Below, piece by piece: positions 9,146 through 18,361 of a stretch of DNA of 64,000 nt. Position 1 is the first letter of the stretch. Every line of letters begins with the position of its first letter. Location: NCBI GenBank assembly GCA_964538455.1, contig CAZIDZ010000008.1:31598-95597 (forward strand), given 5' to 3'. The DNA is from JAZDLX01 sp964538455 (GTDB taxonomy: Bacteria; Electryoneota; Electryoneia; Electryoneales; Electryoneaceae). The notes beneath the pieces were generated by a model that worked only from the letters and a program-made list of their open reading frames with translations, did not search any database and had not been told where the DNA came from. Both the position numbers and the translations under genes were made by a program.

Positions 9146-9169
9146 AAAAAGCCGGACGAGGTCCGGCTT
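9146..9169 (-). terminator. Terminator of the EF-G-like gene
   Basis: Read on the minus strand, the stem AAGCCGGAC/GTCCGGCTT with loop CTC is followed by TTTTCATG, about 23 bases after the stop codon. The same hairpin is duplicated at about 5389-5407 within a longer repeat. Confidence 0.7.
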
Positions 9170-9191
9170 GGTTGTTTCAAGGTCTGGCGAT

Positions 9192-11015
9192 TCAGCCCTG
9201 TTCGGCCGCGCGCTTCTCCTGGTACTCATGGATCAGCTTCTGCTGAAGGTCCCCGGGGACCTCCTCGTAGTGGGAGAACTTGCGGCGGAACATCCCCCGC
9301 CCCGATGTCAGCGAGCGCAGCGTGTTCGCGTACTTGTACAATTCCGCAAGCGGCACCTTGGCCTTGATCACCTGCCATTTGCCCTCGCTGTCCATGCTCG
9401 CCACCTTGCCGCGGCGAGAGGAGATATCCCCCATCACGTCGCCCATGTTCTCCTGCGGGATCTTCACCTCGAGGTCGTAAATCGGCTCAAGAATCGCCTG
9501 CTTGCACTGAGCGAAGGCCTCACGGAAGCCGATGCTGCCCGCCATCTTGAACGAGAACTCGTCCGAGTCGACGGTGTGGTATTTGCCGTCGAACACTGTC
9601 GCNNNNNNNNNNNNNNNNNNNNNNNNNNNNNNNNNNNNNNNNNNNNNNNNNNNNNNNNNNNNNNNNNNNNNNNNNNNNNNNNNNNNNNNNNNNNNNNNNN
9701 NNTCGTGCTCGAAGCGGAAGGTCGGGTCGGCTTTGTGCAGCGTGGTGAGCCCGGCGGAGATCTTCTCCTCGTCGCCGGTGTTCTTGCTGCGGATGGCGGA
9801 GCGGATGATCGGTTCCGGGAATTTCGGCGGGTCCAGCACCAGCGGTTTTCCGGGAGCGGCGAGGGTGTCACCGGTGTTGGTGGAGCGGAGTTTCACCAGC
9901 ACTCCCATGTCCCCGGCGGTGGCGTGATCGATGCCGCTCCGCTGCTTGCCGAGCGAGGCGAAGATCTGGTTGACCTTCTCATGCTCCCCGTTGCTCGTGT
10001 TCAGCAGATCGTCGCCGGTTTTGACCGAGCCGCTATACACTCGGAAAAAGCTCATCTCCCCGACATGCGCCTCCGATGTGGTCTTGAAGACAAGCAGCGC
10101 CGCCGGGCTCTCCGGATCGCAGGCGAGCTGAAGCTGTTCCCCGCTCTTGGAATCGCGGGCGGTTTCCCCCTTGCGATCCGCGGGGCTGGGAGCGTACGTC
10201 ACGAGAAACTCGAGCAACGGTGAGACACCCACCTGCGCCGTCGCCGCGCCGCAGAGCACCGGGTAGATCGTCCCTTCAAGGATGCCTTTGCGCAGCCCCT
10301 GCTCGATCTGCTCCTGCGTGAGCTCACCCGCGTCGAAGTACTTCTCCATCAACGCGTCGTCGGCCTCCGCGGCGCGTTCGATCAACGATTGGCGCATCTT
10401 GTCCGCACGTTCCTTGAGGTCGCCGGGAATCTCCGCAACCGTGACCTTGCCGCCGTCGAAAGTGAACAGCTTCATGCTCAACAGGTCGACGATCCGGTTG
10501 AAGCCGGGTCCCGGGTTGACCGGGAAATTGATCAGCGCCGGGTTGGTGAAGCTCTCGTTCAAATCCGCGAGGACATCGTCAAATTTCACATTTTCCCTGT
10601 CGAGCTGGTTGACGAAGATCGCTCGCGGGATCTTGTCCTCGGCGGCGTATTCCCAGACCTGCTCGGTGACCACCTCGACGCCCGACCCGCCGTGGATGAC
10701 GACGAGCGCGAGGTCGGAAACCCGCAGCGAGCCCTTGACCTCGCCGATGAAGTCGCCGAAGCCGGGAGTGTCGAGCAGGTTGAATTTGACGCCTTTCTCC
10801 TTGTTCTCCGCGGTGAGCAGACTGGCGGAGATTGAGCTGCCGCGCTCGATCTCCTCTTTCAGGTGGTCGCTGTGGGTCGAGCCCTCCTCAACGCTGCCCA
10901 TACGGTCGATGGCGTTCATCGCGAAAAGCATCGCCTCGCTCAGGGTGGTTTTACCGCAAAAGCCATGTCCGATTAAACTTACGTTGCGGATTGCGGTCAC
11001 AGGATAATCCTTCAC
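9192..11015 (-). CDS. Elongation factor G-like translational GTPase (interrupted by assembly gap)
   Basis: Translation GTPase with P-loop GHGFCGKTTL, switch II DTPGFGDF and G4 motif NQLD in place of the usual NKxD. Domain II and the C-terminal domains IV-V follow (GKYHTVDSDEFSFKMAGS, then ISSRRGKV). The start is a GTG at 11015 with GGAGG four bases upstream, not the ATG further out. As assembled it has 607 residues, including the 100 Ns. From family alignment, the stretch between PTFRFEH and TVFDGKYH should be roughly 110-120 residues, so the gap is undersized. The variant G4 motif and the N-terminus suggest the EF-G-like paralogue group rather than the main ribosomal translocase. It stands alone, not in a str operon. 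Confidence 0.88.
   Translation of the reverse strand: MKDYPVTAIRNVSLIGHGFCGKTTLSEAMLFAMNAIDRMGSVEEGSTHSDHLKEEIERGSSISASLLTAENKEKGVKFNLLDTPGFGDFIGEVKGSLRVSDLALVVIHGGSGVEVVTEQVWEYAAEDKIPRAIFVNQLDRENVKFDDVLADLNESFTNPALINFPVNPGPGFNRIVDLLSMKLFTFDGGKVTVAEIPGDLKERADKMRQSLIERAAEADDALMEKYFDAGELTQEQIEQGLRKGILEGTIYPVLCGAATAQVGVSPLLEFLVTYAPSPADRKGETARDSKSGEQLQLACDPESPAALLVFKTTSEAHVGEMSFFRVYSGSVKTGDDLLNTSNGEHEKVNQIFASLGKQRSGIDHATAGDMGVLVKLRSTNTGDTLAAPGKPLVLDPPKFPEPIIRSAIRSKNTGDEEKISAGLTTLHKADPTFRFEHXXXXXXXXXXXXXXXXXXXXXXXXXXXXXXXXXXATVFDGKYHTVDSDEFSFKMAGSIGFREAFAQCKQAILEPIYDLEVKIPQENMGDVMGDISSRRGKVASMDSEGKWQVIKAKVPLAELYKYANTLRSLTSGRGMFRRKFSHYEEVPGDLQQKLIHEYQEKRAAEQG
9603..9702. other. Assembly gap (100 Ns)
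   Basis: A run of exactly 100 Ns lies inside the EF-G-like gene, the conventional size for a scaffold gap of unknown length. The flanks happen to stay in frame. Confidence 0.99.
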
Positions 11016-11486
11016 GATACCTCCAAGAAACGACGGGATTGTTGTTCGCGGCTGCAGGGCCAAGACAGGCAAAGATACACGAGAGGCCCGGATACGTCAA
11101 CCCCACCCACTCCCGGCAGAATCCCGGAAATAGCGGCGAAAACAGGACCGGGGATTTTCAACCGGCGCGGACACTGTCGCGTTCCGATTCATAGGCTCGA
11201 GGGGTTGGAATAAGGGGAATTCAAGCGGCCTGAAACCTCAATCCCGACTCCGGGGTACCGCACGGAGAACAAGAATTTATGGTCTTAGAACGCGATAACT
11301 TCGTATTTTTTGTGATTGTTGCATCGCCGTCAAAGGATAGCCGGGCGTGAACGAAGCGCAGAACCATCGGTGACAAGGCTCACACGTTCTTGGCATTGAA
11401 GGATTTATACTATTTTGTATTCCAAAAGGGGCAGGTTTTCAATCCGGAAGGGATGAGTGCAGCCGGATTTGAGGTGGAGATCGGAG
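11016..11486. other. Divergent intergenic region
   Basis: These 470 bases separate two genes that are transcribed away from each other, so they must hold both promoters. The 11240-11440 part is AT-richer. I cannot place a convincing promoter or operator, and I see no RNA gene. Confidence 0.5.
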
Positions 11487-14400
11487 ATGCGCTGGATTGT
11501 TCGATCATGGGTTGTGCTTTCGCTGCTGTTTTCGGGCATCAACGCCTTCGCAACGGATTATTACGTCAATCCGGTGGATAGTACGTACGGAGACGATGGC
11601 GTGGGCATTGATACCACGGCGCGTGATGGGCTGAGTCCCAACACGGCCTGGGCGACGTTGAGCTATGCGTTCACGAGGATTACCTCAGGAACGAATAACA
11701 CGATCAACATCATGGAAGGCGTGCTCACGGATAACCTTGATTGGAATCAGCAACCAGGCACAGATTATATAGTCATTCCATCCGCTCTTGATGATCTGAC
11801 CATCGAGGGTAGCGGACCTTCATCTACTGTCTTTGATCCCTCAACCTTTCCGACTTGGAAACACTTCTACATCTTCACCGCAAATGGCAATTCGAACTTG
11901 ACCATACGGAATCTAGGCCTTGTTGACGGCCGGGCATTCCTGCTTGCGAACAACACCACCGGCACGCTGACCGTCGACAACGTTTCCATCCAGAATCCGG
12001 TTGTCGGATCCTACGGCAACCTCCCTCCGATTCACGTACACGGACACACCGGTGACGTCGCGATCAGCGATATCACCACGAGCGGCACGCGCAGCGACGG
12101 GGATGGCATCGACTCCTACGGAGGTGGTTCGATCCTCGTCCACGATGTTTCCGGCGACGTCAGCCTGTCGAACATTACCGCGGACGGTTGCGTCGCTCCC
12201 TGGATGAACGGCGGAGCGTTCTGCATCAATAACGTTGGCGGTTCGCTGGACATCGAAAATGTCGTTGCGACCAACAACCAGTCCAGCGGGAATGGCGGCG
12301 CCTTCTATATCGGAACGGTTTTCGGCCCCGTATCGATCAGTAACGTGAACTTCACGAGCCCTTACAGCCAGTATGGCAGCGGCGGCGCTATCGCAGTTAA
12401 CGACGCGAGATCAACGGTCACGATAAGCAACATTTCGATCACCGGTGGATATGCCAACCAGGATGGCGCCGGAATCGCGATTCAAAACGTTCGTGACCGG
12501 TTGACCTTGACCGGCATGTCGATCTCGAGCAACGACATCATCTGGGGAACCGGTGGTGCGATCAGCATCAAGACGTTGCTGGCAAGCGGTCTCCATGTCA
12601 CCGTCTCCAACTCCACACTCAGCGGGAACAGCGCGAACTCCAGCAACGGCGGCGCGCTGGCTGTAAACGGCACGAACGCCGACGACGACACACTTACGAT
12701 GAACAACCTCGTGATCAAGGACAACACCGCCGGGACATGGGGTGACGGTGGCGGGTTCTGGGTTGAAAAAGTGTCCGTAGTTGAGCTGCTCAACAGCACA
12801 ATTAAGAACAACTCCCTTAGCGAGTCGAACAATGGCTATTCCGGTGGCGGCGGGTACATCCACAACGTCGAGAACCTTGTGGTAGACAACGTGGCTTTCA
12901 TCGAAAACACCAGCAACGGCAACGGCGGCGGGCTCGCGGTGCCCAATGCCAACAACGTCAACGACACGCAGACCTACCACCAGGTGGCCTTCATCGACAA
13001 TGAAGCTGACGGGAACAAATGGACGGGCGACGGCGGCGGACTATACACAACGCAGGCGGGGAATGTCACCGTTGACTACGCCCTGTTCGCGGGGAATTAC
13101 GCCTCCGATGACGGCGGCGCGATGCTGTTCGACCGGTTCAACAACAACAGCGCCCTGCACATCAGTTCGATCACCATGGCGTACAACGAAGCGGTCGATG
13201 ACGGCAGCGCTATCCTCAACACTCAAGCCCTGGCAAATGATAGCCTGACTATCGATAACTCGATCGTCTGGGCAAACGGCGACACCAGCCGCACCGTGGA
13301 CCCGGCGACTCTTTCAACCGAAGACGCCATCGAAGGAAATCTGAACAACCTGGACGTCAGCTTCTCAAACGTTCAGACATCGGATACGTCGGGATACAGT
13401 GCAGATGGAAACCTCAACGTCGATCCTTTCTTCAGCGACCCGACGGCGAACGACTACTCGGTGCTGCCCGGCAGCCCGATGATCGACCAGGGCGACTCGA
13501 CCTCGAGCGTCTCCGAGGAAGCTGAACCGAACAACGGCATCATCAACATCGGCTACACACCTCCGACAACAATCGATCCCGTAACCGGGGAGACCATCGC
13601 GGCGCCTGTCGGCAGCACGGCGGAACCGGTCTCTGTCGGCACAGTAACCGCCGCCTCTCTGGCAAGCATACGATCGTACCGGAACAAGTACATGATGATG
13701 GGTTCGCCGGTGGTCCCCGATCCTTCGAAGCATTTCGCGAACCCCGACAGCGCCTGGGGCGACGATCTGAACGGGACTTCGCCGGGAATTGCGGATCAGA
13801 CATGGCGCTTCAGCCGTTTCATCAACAAACCTGATACAAGTTTCGCGGTGGACACGACCACCTATGTGGGTTTCTTCGGCTACGTCAGGCAGGGTGAGCC
13901 GGAACAGGTGGTTTTGAACAATGTCAGCTACGACGTAGAAATCCACAATCCGCCTCCAATCCACCCAGGCTATGGCTATTGGTTTGTGTACGGTGACGGC
14001 GCCTACACCAAAATGGACAAGGCTGTCCGGGATACGACCGTACTGGGGATCGGCCCGGCAGTCGCAGGTGGGATGGTCAGCGGCGGGACATCCCCCTATG
14101 TATTGCCGCTTGACCCCAAGCCGAGCGACACGGCCGGTTATACGAATCCGCCGCCCTTCGGTTACAACATGATGGCGAACCCCTGGCCGTTCCCCATCTC
14201 CTGGCAGGATGTCCGTTTCGGAACGTCCGCCAGCGGGCCGTGGGTGACCCCGACGGAAGCCGCGACCAGCGGCTGGGTGGACGCCTACGCGATCACCTGG
14301 GACAACGTCAACCTGGGCTACGTGCCGAAGACCGGCCAGCTCGCGCCGTGGGAGGGATTCTGGGTGATCGTGCGAAAGGACACGTCGCTATGGATCCAAT

Positions 14401-15329
14401 TCAACCCGGAATCGGTACCCTCCTCGGCCCCAGCGATGGCCCCGCAGTTCGTCAAGCAGATGCAGCAGTCGTTGAGCTGGTCAACACTGGTCACTATTCG
14501 AGCCACGCACGGCAGCCTCGGCGATCTGAACACCTGGATCGGCCTCGGTCCGAACCTCAGCGATGACTACGACACGTACGACGCCAACGACCCGAACCCG
14601 GTAGCGTGGGAGGCGCTCTACAACCGCGTCCGATTGGTAACGGATAGCACTCACACATCTCCTACCACACTGAGCCGGGACTATCGAAAAGACGACTTGG
14701 GTACTTCAGGTTTCAAAGCGTGGCTGATTACTCCCATCTATTTCCTGGATAGCGGCAATCCCTGGAACAAAACGATGGCGAGTGGAGTTGATGTCAGGCT
14801 GCAGTTTCCGACCATTGGTACGATGCCTGACAATGTTAAGCTCTCCCTGTACGCCGCCACACCTGGCGACTACGCATTCAGCCCAACAGACGAGACGGAA
14901 TTGATACCTGACCTCGCCCAGACACCCGATACAATCGTCACTCTGGACTGGGGTGGCGGAGAGTACCGCTACAAATACTTCTGGGTCGTCGCCACGTTGC
15001 GAGATGAGGGATCAGGAACTTCACTAACGGATTTGCCCGAGGGCAATCCCGGTCTTCCCCGGCGCACAGAGCTCTCCACCGTGTACCCGAACCCGTTCAA
15101 CAGTTCGATCTCGGTGCGCTATAGCATCGCGAGACCCAACCGAGCGTTGATGCGCATCTACGATGTGCTCGGCCGGGAGGTGACGACGCTTATCAACGAA
15201 TCGCGGCCTGTCGGACGCTTCCAGGTAGTATGGAACGCCCAGGGCTATGCGAGTGGAGTGTACTTCATCCGTTTCGACGTGCCCGGCGAACAGGTTCATC
15301 AGGTGCGGAAGATCGTTTATCAGAAGTAG
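11487..15329 (+). CDS. Large secreted right-handed beta-helix protein with T9SS sorting domain
   Basis: The protein has 1280 residues from ATG 11487, which follows a GGAGATCGGAG ribosome site. A signal peptide ends at NAFA, and the mature protein opens with DYYVNP, as in many parallel beta-helix (pectin-lyase fold, DUF1565/Pmp-like) proteins. Residues of about 90-640 are beta-helix coils rich in Asn-Gly steps, with recurrent GGGG/GGA turns such as NGGAF, GNGGAFYIG and GGGL. A middle region (about 700-1150) contains aromatic-rich beta-sandwich segments such as FGYNMMANPWPFPISW. The last 85 residues form a T9SS sorting domain: YPNPFNSSISVRYSI, MRIYDVLGREVTTL and a terminal RKIVYQK. It is probably a surface adhesin or glycan-binding protein; no active-site residues are evident. 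The next gene encodes a related protein. Confidence 0.85.
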   Translation: MRWIVRSWVVLSLLFSGINAFATDYYVNPVDSTYGDDGVGIDTTARDGLSPNTAWATLSYAFTRITSGTNNTINIMEGVLTDNLDWNQQPGTDYIVIPSALDDLTIEGSGPSSTVFDPSTFPTWKHFYIFTANGNSNLTIRNLGLVDGRAFLLANNTTGTLTVDNVSIQNPVVGSYGNLPPIHVHGHTGDVAISDITTSGTRSDGDGIDSYGGGSILVHDVSGDVSLSNITADGCVAPWMNGGAFCINNVGGSLDIENVVATNNQSSGNGGAFYIGTVFGPVSISNVNFTSPYSQYGSGGAIAVNDARSTVTISNISITGGYANQDGAGIAIQNVRDRLTLTGMSISSNDIIWGTGGAISIKTLLASGLHVTVSNSTLSGNSANSSNGGALAVNGTNADDDTLTMNNLVIKDNTAGTWGDGGGFWVEKVSVVELLNSTIKNNSLSESNNGYSGGGGYIHNVENLVVDNVAFIENTSNGNGGGLAVPNANNVNDTQTYHQVAFIDNEADGNKWTGDGGGLYTTQAGNVTVDYALFAGNYASDDGGAMLFDRFNNNSALHISSITMAYNEAVDDGSAILNTQALANDSLTIDNSIVWANGDTSRTVDPATLSTEDAIEGNLNNLDVSFSNVQTSDTSGYSADGNLNVDPFFSDPTANDYSVLPGSPMIDQGDSTSSVSEEAEPNNGIINIGYTPPTTIDPVTGETIAAPVGSTAEPVSVGTVTAASLASIRSYRNKYMMMGSPVVPDPSKHFANPDSAWGDDLNGTSPGIADQTWRFSRFINKPDTSFAVDTTTYVGFFGYVRQGEPEQVVLNNVSYDVEIHNPPPIHPGYGYWFVYGDGAYTKMDKAVRDTTVLGIGPAVAGGMVSGGTSPYVLPLDPKPSDTAGYTNPPPFGYNMMANPWPFPISWQDVRFGTSASGPWVTPTEAATSGWVDAYAITWDNVNLGYVPKTGQLAPWEGFWVIVRKDTSLWIQFNPESVPSSAPAMAPQFVKQMQQSLSWSTLVTIRATHGSLGDLNTWIGLGPNLSDDYDTYDANDPNPVAWEALYNRVRLVTDSTHTSPTTLSRDYRKDDLGTSGFKAWLITPIYFLDSGNPWNKTMASGVDVRLQFPTIGTMPDNVKLSLYAATPGDYAFSPTDETELIPDLAQTPDTIVTLDWGGGEYRYKYFWVVATLRDEGSGTSLTDLPEGNPGLPRRTELSTVYPNPFNSSISVRYSIARPNRALMRIYDVLGREVTTLINESRPVGRFQVVWNAQGYASGVYFIRFDVPGEQVHQVRKIVYQK

Positions 15330-15376
15330 ACAATTAAATCGTTCCGTCAGGCCAGAAAACGCTATTCAGTAAAATT

Positions 15377-15464
15377 GGGTGGCCCGACTTGCTCGCAAGT
15401 CGGATGTCTCAATCGAATCTGGTTTAACTGGGAAACCCGACTCGCGAGCAAGTCGGGCCACCCA
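15377..15464. repeat. Palindromic element with GGGTGGCCCGACTTGCTCGC arms
   Basis: The left arm (15377-15403) and right arm (15436-15463) are inverse copies of about 27 bases with a single mismatch, separated by about 33 bases. A related GGGCCACCC-bearing hairpin occurs at 63771-63826, and a short version of the motif at about 63593-63604. It looks like a dispersed intergenic repeat and is too far from either stop codon, and without a T-run, to be a normal terminator. Confidence 0.65.
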
Positions 15465-15622
15465 CCGCAATTAATTCGTAGGGCGGGCCTCCGTGCCCGT
15501 CGAATGCTGTTCCCCGCGGGCAGGGACGCCCGCGCCACTGTTCGAACATGGGTGCCGTTCAAACCTGACTATCGTTCGAGCATATACTGACATTTGCTGT
15601 CCCGGAAATCACCGGAGGAGTG

Positions 15623-18001
15623 ATGAGCAGGCTTGGCTTCGCTGCTTTCGTTATCCTTTTTTCATCGTCCGCATTCGCGGCCGATTTCTACGTGGCGACA
15701 AATGGCACCGATGCGCCCGGCCGCGGCGGACAATTCACTCCCTTCCGCACGATCGGATACGCCGTCGCGGTCTCCGACACGACTCCCGGAAAACCGCACA
15801 CGATCCACCTGGCGTCGGGGACATGGACACGCTCCGACGAGCTGTTTCCGATCAGCCTGCCCGACAGCACGACCCTCACCGGCAGCGGCATGGGCGCAAC
15901 CATCCTCGACGGCCTCGGACAATCCGGAAACGTGCTGACGTTCGCGGGGGACACGCTGATCACCGTGGAAAAGTTGACTGTCAAAGGCGGTTACTCACCC
16001 CAGGGCGGCGGGATCATCGTTGGCACCTACGCAGACCGAATCACCTTGCAATACGTTGAAATCAGCGGCAACACGGCCAGCTCAATCCCCGGCAAAACTT
16101 TCTCGTCCAACGGCCTCGGCGGCGGGGTGCTGATTACGGACGCATCCGAGATTACGATCCGGAACTGCCTTTTCCGTGGCAACGTTTCCGACTTCGAGGG
16201 GGGCGCGATCGCAGTTGTCAACGCCTCCCCTCTGCTCGCCAACCTCACCATCACCGGAAACAGCAGCACCTACTCCCCGGGCGCTGCGGCGATCTCATCC
16301 AGTTCCGCAAGCGGTACTGACACAACGTTTCTGAAAAACTCCATTGTCTGGGGCAATCCCGCGGATGACGGCCTCACCGCGACGATAAGCGGCGGCGTTA
16401 CGGTTTCCTACAGCATCGTCGAGAACTCAGGGGGAACAGCATGGCCGGGCACGGGCAATCTGTGGGATGATCCTCTTTTCGCAGACGCCGCAGATCACGA
16501 TTACACACTGGTTCCCGGTTCGATTGCGGTGGACGCGGGCGATCCGGGTGACGACGCCTCGGCTGAGCCATCGCCCAACGGCGGTATTATCAACGCGGGT
16601 GCATTCGGGGGAACTTCCAACGCCACGATCAGCGGTGTGAACCTGACGGTGAACAGCGACCAACTGTACTTTATCGGGATGCCCGTACAACCATCGAACA
16701 CAAATCCCACGTACGTGTTCGGTGATGATTTTGAAACTGTTCAGAGCGATTCAACCTGGGGCCTATTCACAGACTTCATGAACCTTTCTTTTTCCGGACC
16801 CACAGCGCCTGAATTTACCCTAACACCCGGGAACGGCTACATCTTTCGTCAGCGCCAGGCTGCCAGCTTCACGGTGAACGCGGATGGACACGCTCTTCCG
16901 CAAAACACCACGTTCGCCAGATCATTGAATGACATCAGCGAAAACAACGGGGAACGCACTTACAGTTTTGTAGCAAATCCATTCCCCTATCCGATCCATC
17001 TCCAGCACACACAAATCGACGGACAGAGCTTCCTCGACGCCGGCGCGTCCGAATGGGCGCTGGTGCTACAGCCGAACGGACGCTATATCCCCCTGTCCGG
17101 CGTTTTGCAGCCGTGGCAGGGAGCCGTGATTGTAAACGGCAACGGGACCTGGCAGGTTCCACCTGACCGAAACCTCGAACAGCTCTACGATCCGCTCGCA
17201 AGCACGAATTGGGCGTTACAGGTCGATTTTCGAACTATTGGCAGCGCGGATACACTGGTCTCGGACAATGGACATCTCTTCGGACTTGGAGCGGATCGCC
17301 TCGACGGTTTTGACCCTCACGACGCGTTGAGCCTGTCCCTGTTCGACACGGTATTCTGCGCCACGAGTGTAGTGGAAACCGACGATTTGTACCACGATTT
17401 CCGCGCATGCAACCGTTCCCTGAATCCTCTCTGGGTCTGGCATGTTCGTGGGGACGACAATCTGCCCGACAGCATTGAAGTGCAGATTACCGGTATCGAC
17501 ACGACCGAAGGAATGCAGTACCCGGATTCCACCATCGGCTTTTATGCGAGTGTTGGAGACCTGCGAGGGGAACCCCAGCCACAGCCTCAATTCAACCTGC
17601 GCGAGCAGTTCGCCTTTCGCGTTCCCTTCCCGGAGAATGGAGATGGTTTGCGAGAAGCCTGGGTAACGATCTGGGCCGATTCAATCGGTTGGCAGTGGTC
17701 GTCCGCGCCGGAAAAACCGGCCTCGTCCCTGCCCGTGCGCTTTGCAATTAAAAACGTCTACCCGAATCCGTTCAATCCAGTGACGACGATTACGCTTGCG
17801 CTCCCGGAAAAAGGACACCTGGACCTTCGTGTCTACGACCTGCTCGGGCGGCAGGTGGCTGTTCTTGCGAATACCTTCCAACAGGCGGGAACCCACCGTT
17901 TCACTTTCGACGGACGAAGGCTTGCGAGTGGGGCTTATTTCATCCGGGCGGAGGGCCCTGGCGGTGTGACGGACACTCGAAGGGTGGTTTATCTGAAATA
18001 G
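15623..18001 (+). CDS. Secreted beta-helix protein with T9SS sorting domain
   Basis: This 792-residue protein is paralogous in layout to its upstream neighbour. It follows GGAGGAG, and ATG 15623 is preferred over the in-frame GTG three bases earlier. The signal peptide ends at AFAA and is followed by DFYVATNGTD. A DUF1565-like N-terminal part is rich in Gly-Asn turns (about 20-330), with a PNGGIINAGAFGG coil end. A beta-rich middle region includes the segment YSFVANPFPYPIHL. The C-terminal sorting domain starts at about residue 710 with VYPNPFNPVTTITLALP and LRVYDLLGRQVAVL, and ends RRVVYLK. It is probably exposed at the cell surface through T9SS. The two genes are separated by a 290-base gap holding a palindrome and are likely a duplicated cargo pair. 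Confidence 0.85.
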   Translation: MSRLGFAAFVILFSSSAFAADFYVATNGTDAPGRGGQFTPFRTIGYAVAVSDTTPGKPHTIHLASGTWTRSDELFPISLPDSTTLTGSGMGATILDGLGQSGNVLTFAGDTLITVEKLTVKGGYSPQGGGIIVGTYADRITLQYVEISGNTASSIPGKTFSSNGLGGGVLITDASEITIRNCLFRGNVSDFEGGAIAVVNASPLLANLTITGNSSTYSPGAAAISSSSASGTDTTFLKNSIVWGNPADDGLTATISGGVTVSYSIVENSGGTAWPGTGNLWDDPLFADAADHDYTLVPGSIAVDAGDPGDDASAEPSPNGGIINAGAFGGTSNATISGVNLTVNSDQLYFIGMPVQPSNTNPTYVFGDDFETVQSDSTWGLFTDFMNLSFSGPTAPEFTLTPGNGYIFRQRQAASFTVNADGHALPQNTTFARSLNDISENNGERTYSFVANPFPYPIHLQHTQIDGQSFLDAGASEWALVLQPNGRYIPLSGVLQPWQGAVIVNGNGTWQVPPDRNLEQLYDPLASTNWALQVDFRTIGSADTLVSDNGHLFGLGADRLDGFDPHDALSLSLFDTVFCATSVVETDDLYHDFRACNRSLNPLWVWHVRGDDNLPDSIEVQITGIDTTEGMQYPDSTIGFYASVGDLRGEPQPQPQFNLREQFAFRVPFPENGDGLREAWVTIWADSIGWQWSSAPEKPASSLPVRFAIKNVYPNPFNPVTTITLALPEKGHLDLRVYDLLGRQVAVLANTFQQAGTHRFTFDGRRLASGAYFIRAEGPGGVTDTRRVVYLK

Positions 18002-18176
18002 CGCATACGGCGGAAAAGCGCTTCAGATAAGATGTTTTCCGACATTCGGAGCTGTCACGAAGAATAGTTACCAGGAAGGTTTCGGGATTACCCACGTCTG
18101 ATATTATTGACTAAGCAGCTGTTCCTGCGTCCGCTGGATCCGTTCACATTAACGGTTGCGGTAAAGTGCTACGAAC

Positions 18177-18263
18177 CCCCAGACAGTTTGGGAGGTCGTT
18201 TCTATCAAACTGTCTGGGAAATACAGACGGTTTGAAAACAAAATCCTCCCAAACCGTCTGGGA
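18177..18263. repeat. Four alternating copies of CAGAC[A/G]GTTTG
   Basis: Copies start at 18180 (+), 18206 (inverse), 18224 (+) and 18250 (inverse). The spacing is symmetric at 26, 18 and 26 bases. The outer pair extends to CCCAGACAGTTTGGGAGG against CCTCCCAAACCGTCTGGG with one mismatch, so the unit can fold as a long stem or as two nested hairpins. Copies 1-2 carry A and copies 3-4 carry G at the variable base. Confidence 0.7.
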
Positions 18264-18276
18264 TGCGATACATGAC

Positions 18277-18314
18277 GAATTAGAGTAAACCCTGTTTGCA
18301 AGCAAACAGGGGCA
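18277..18314. repeat. 38-bp dispersed palindromic repeat, copy 1
   Basis: This copy contains CCCTGTTTGC-AA-GCAAACAGGG, and 36 of its 38 bases match 63659-63696. It lies downstream of the UvrA stop codon. On this strand it could form a ten-base-pair hairpin. Confidence 0.75.
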
Positions 18315-18361
18315 CGTAGCACTGAAACATTCACCATTATCCGCTGGCTTAAAACCCAAAG

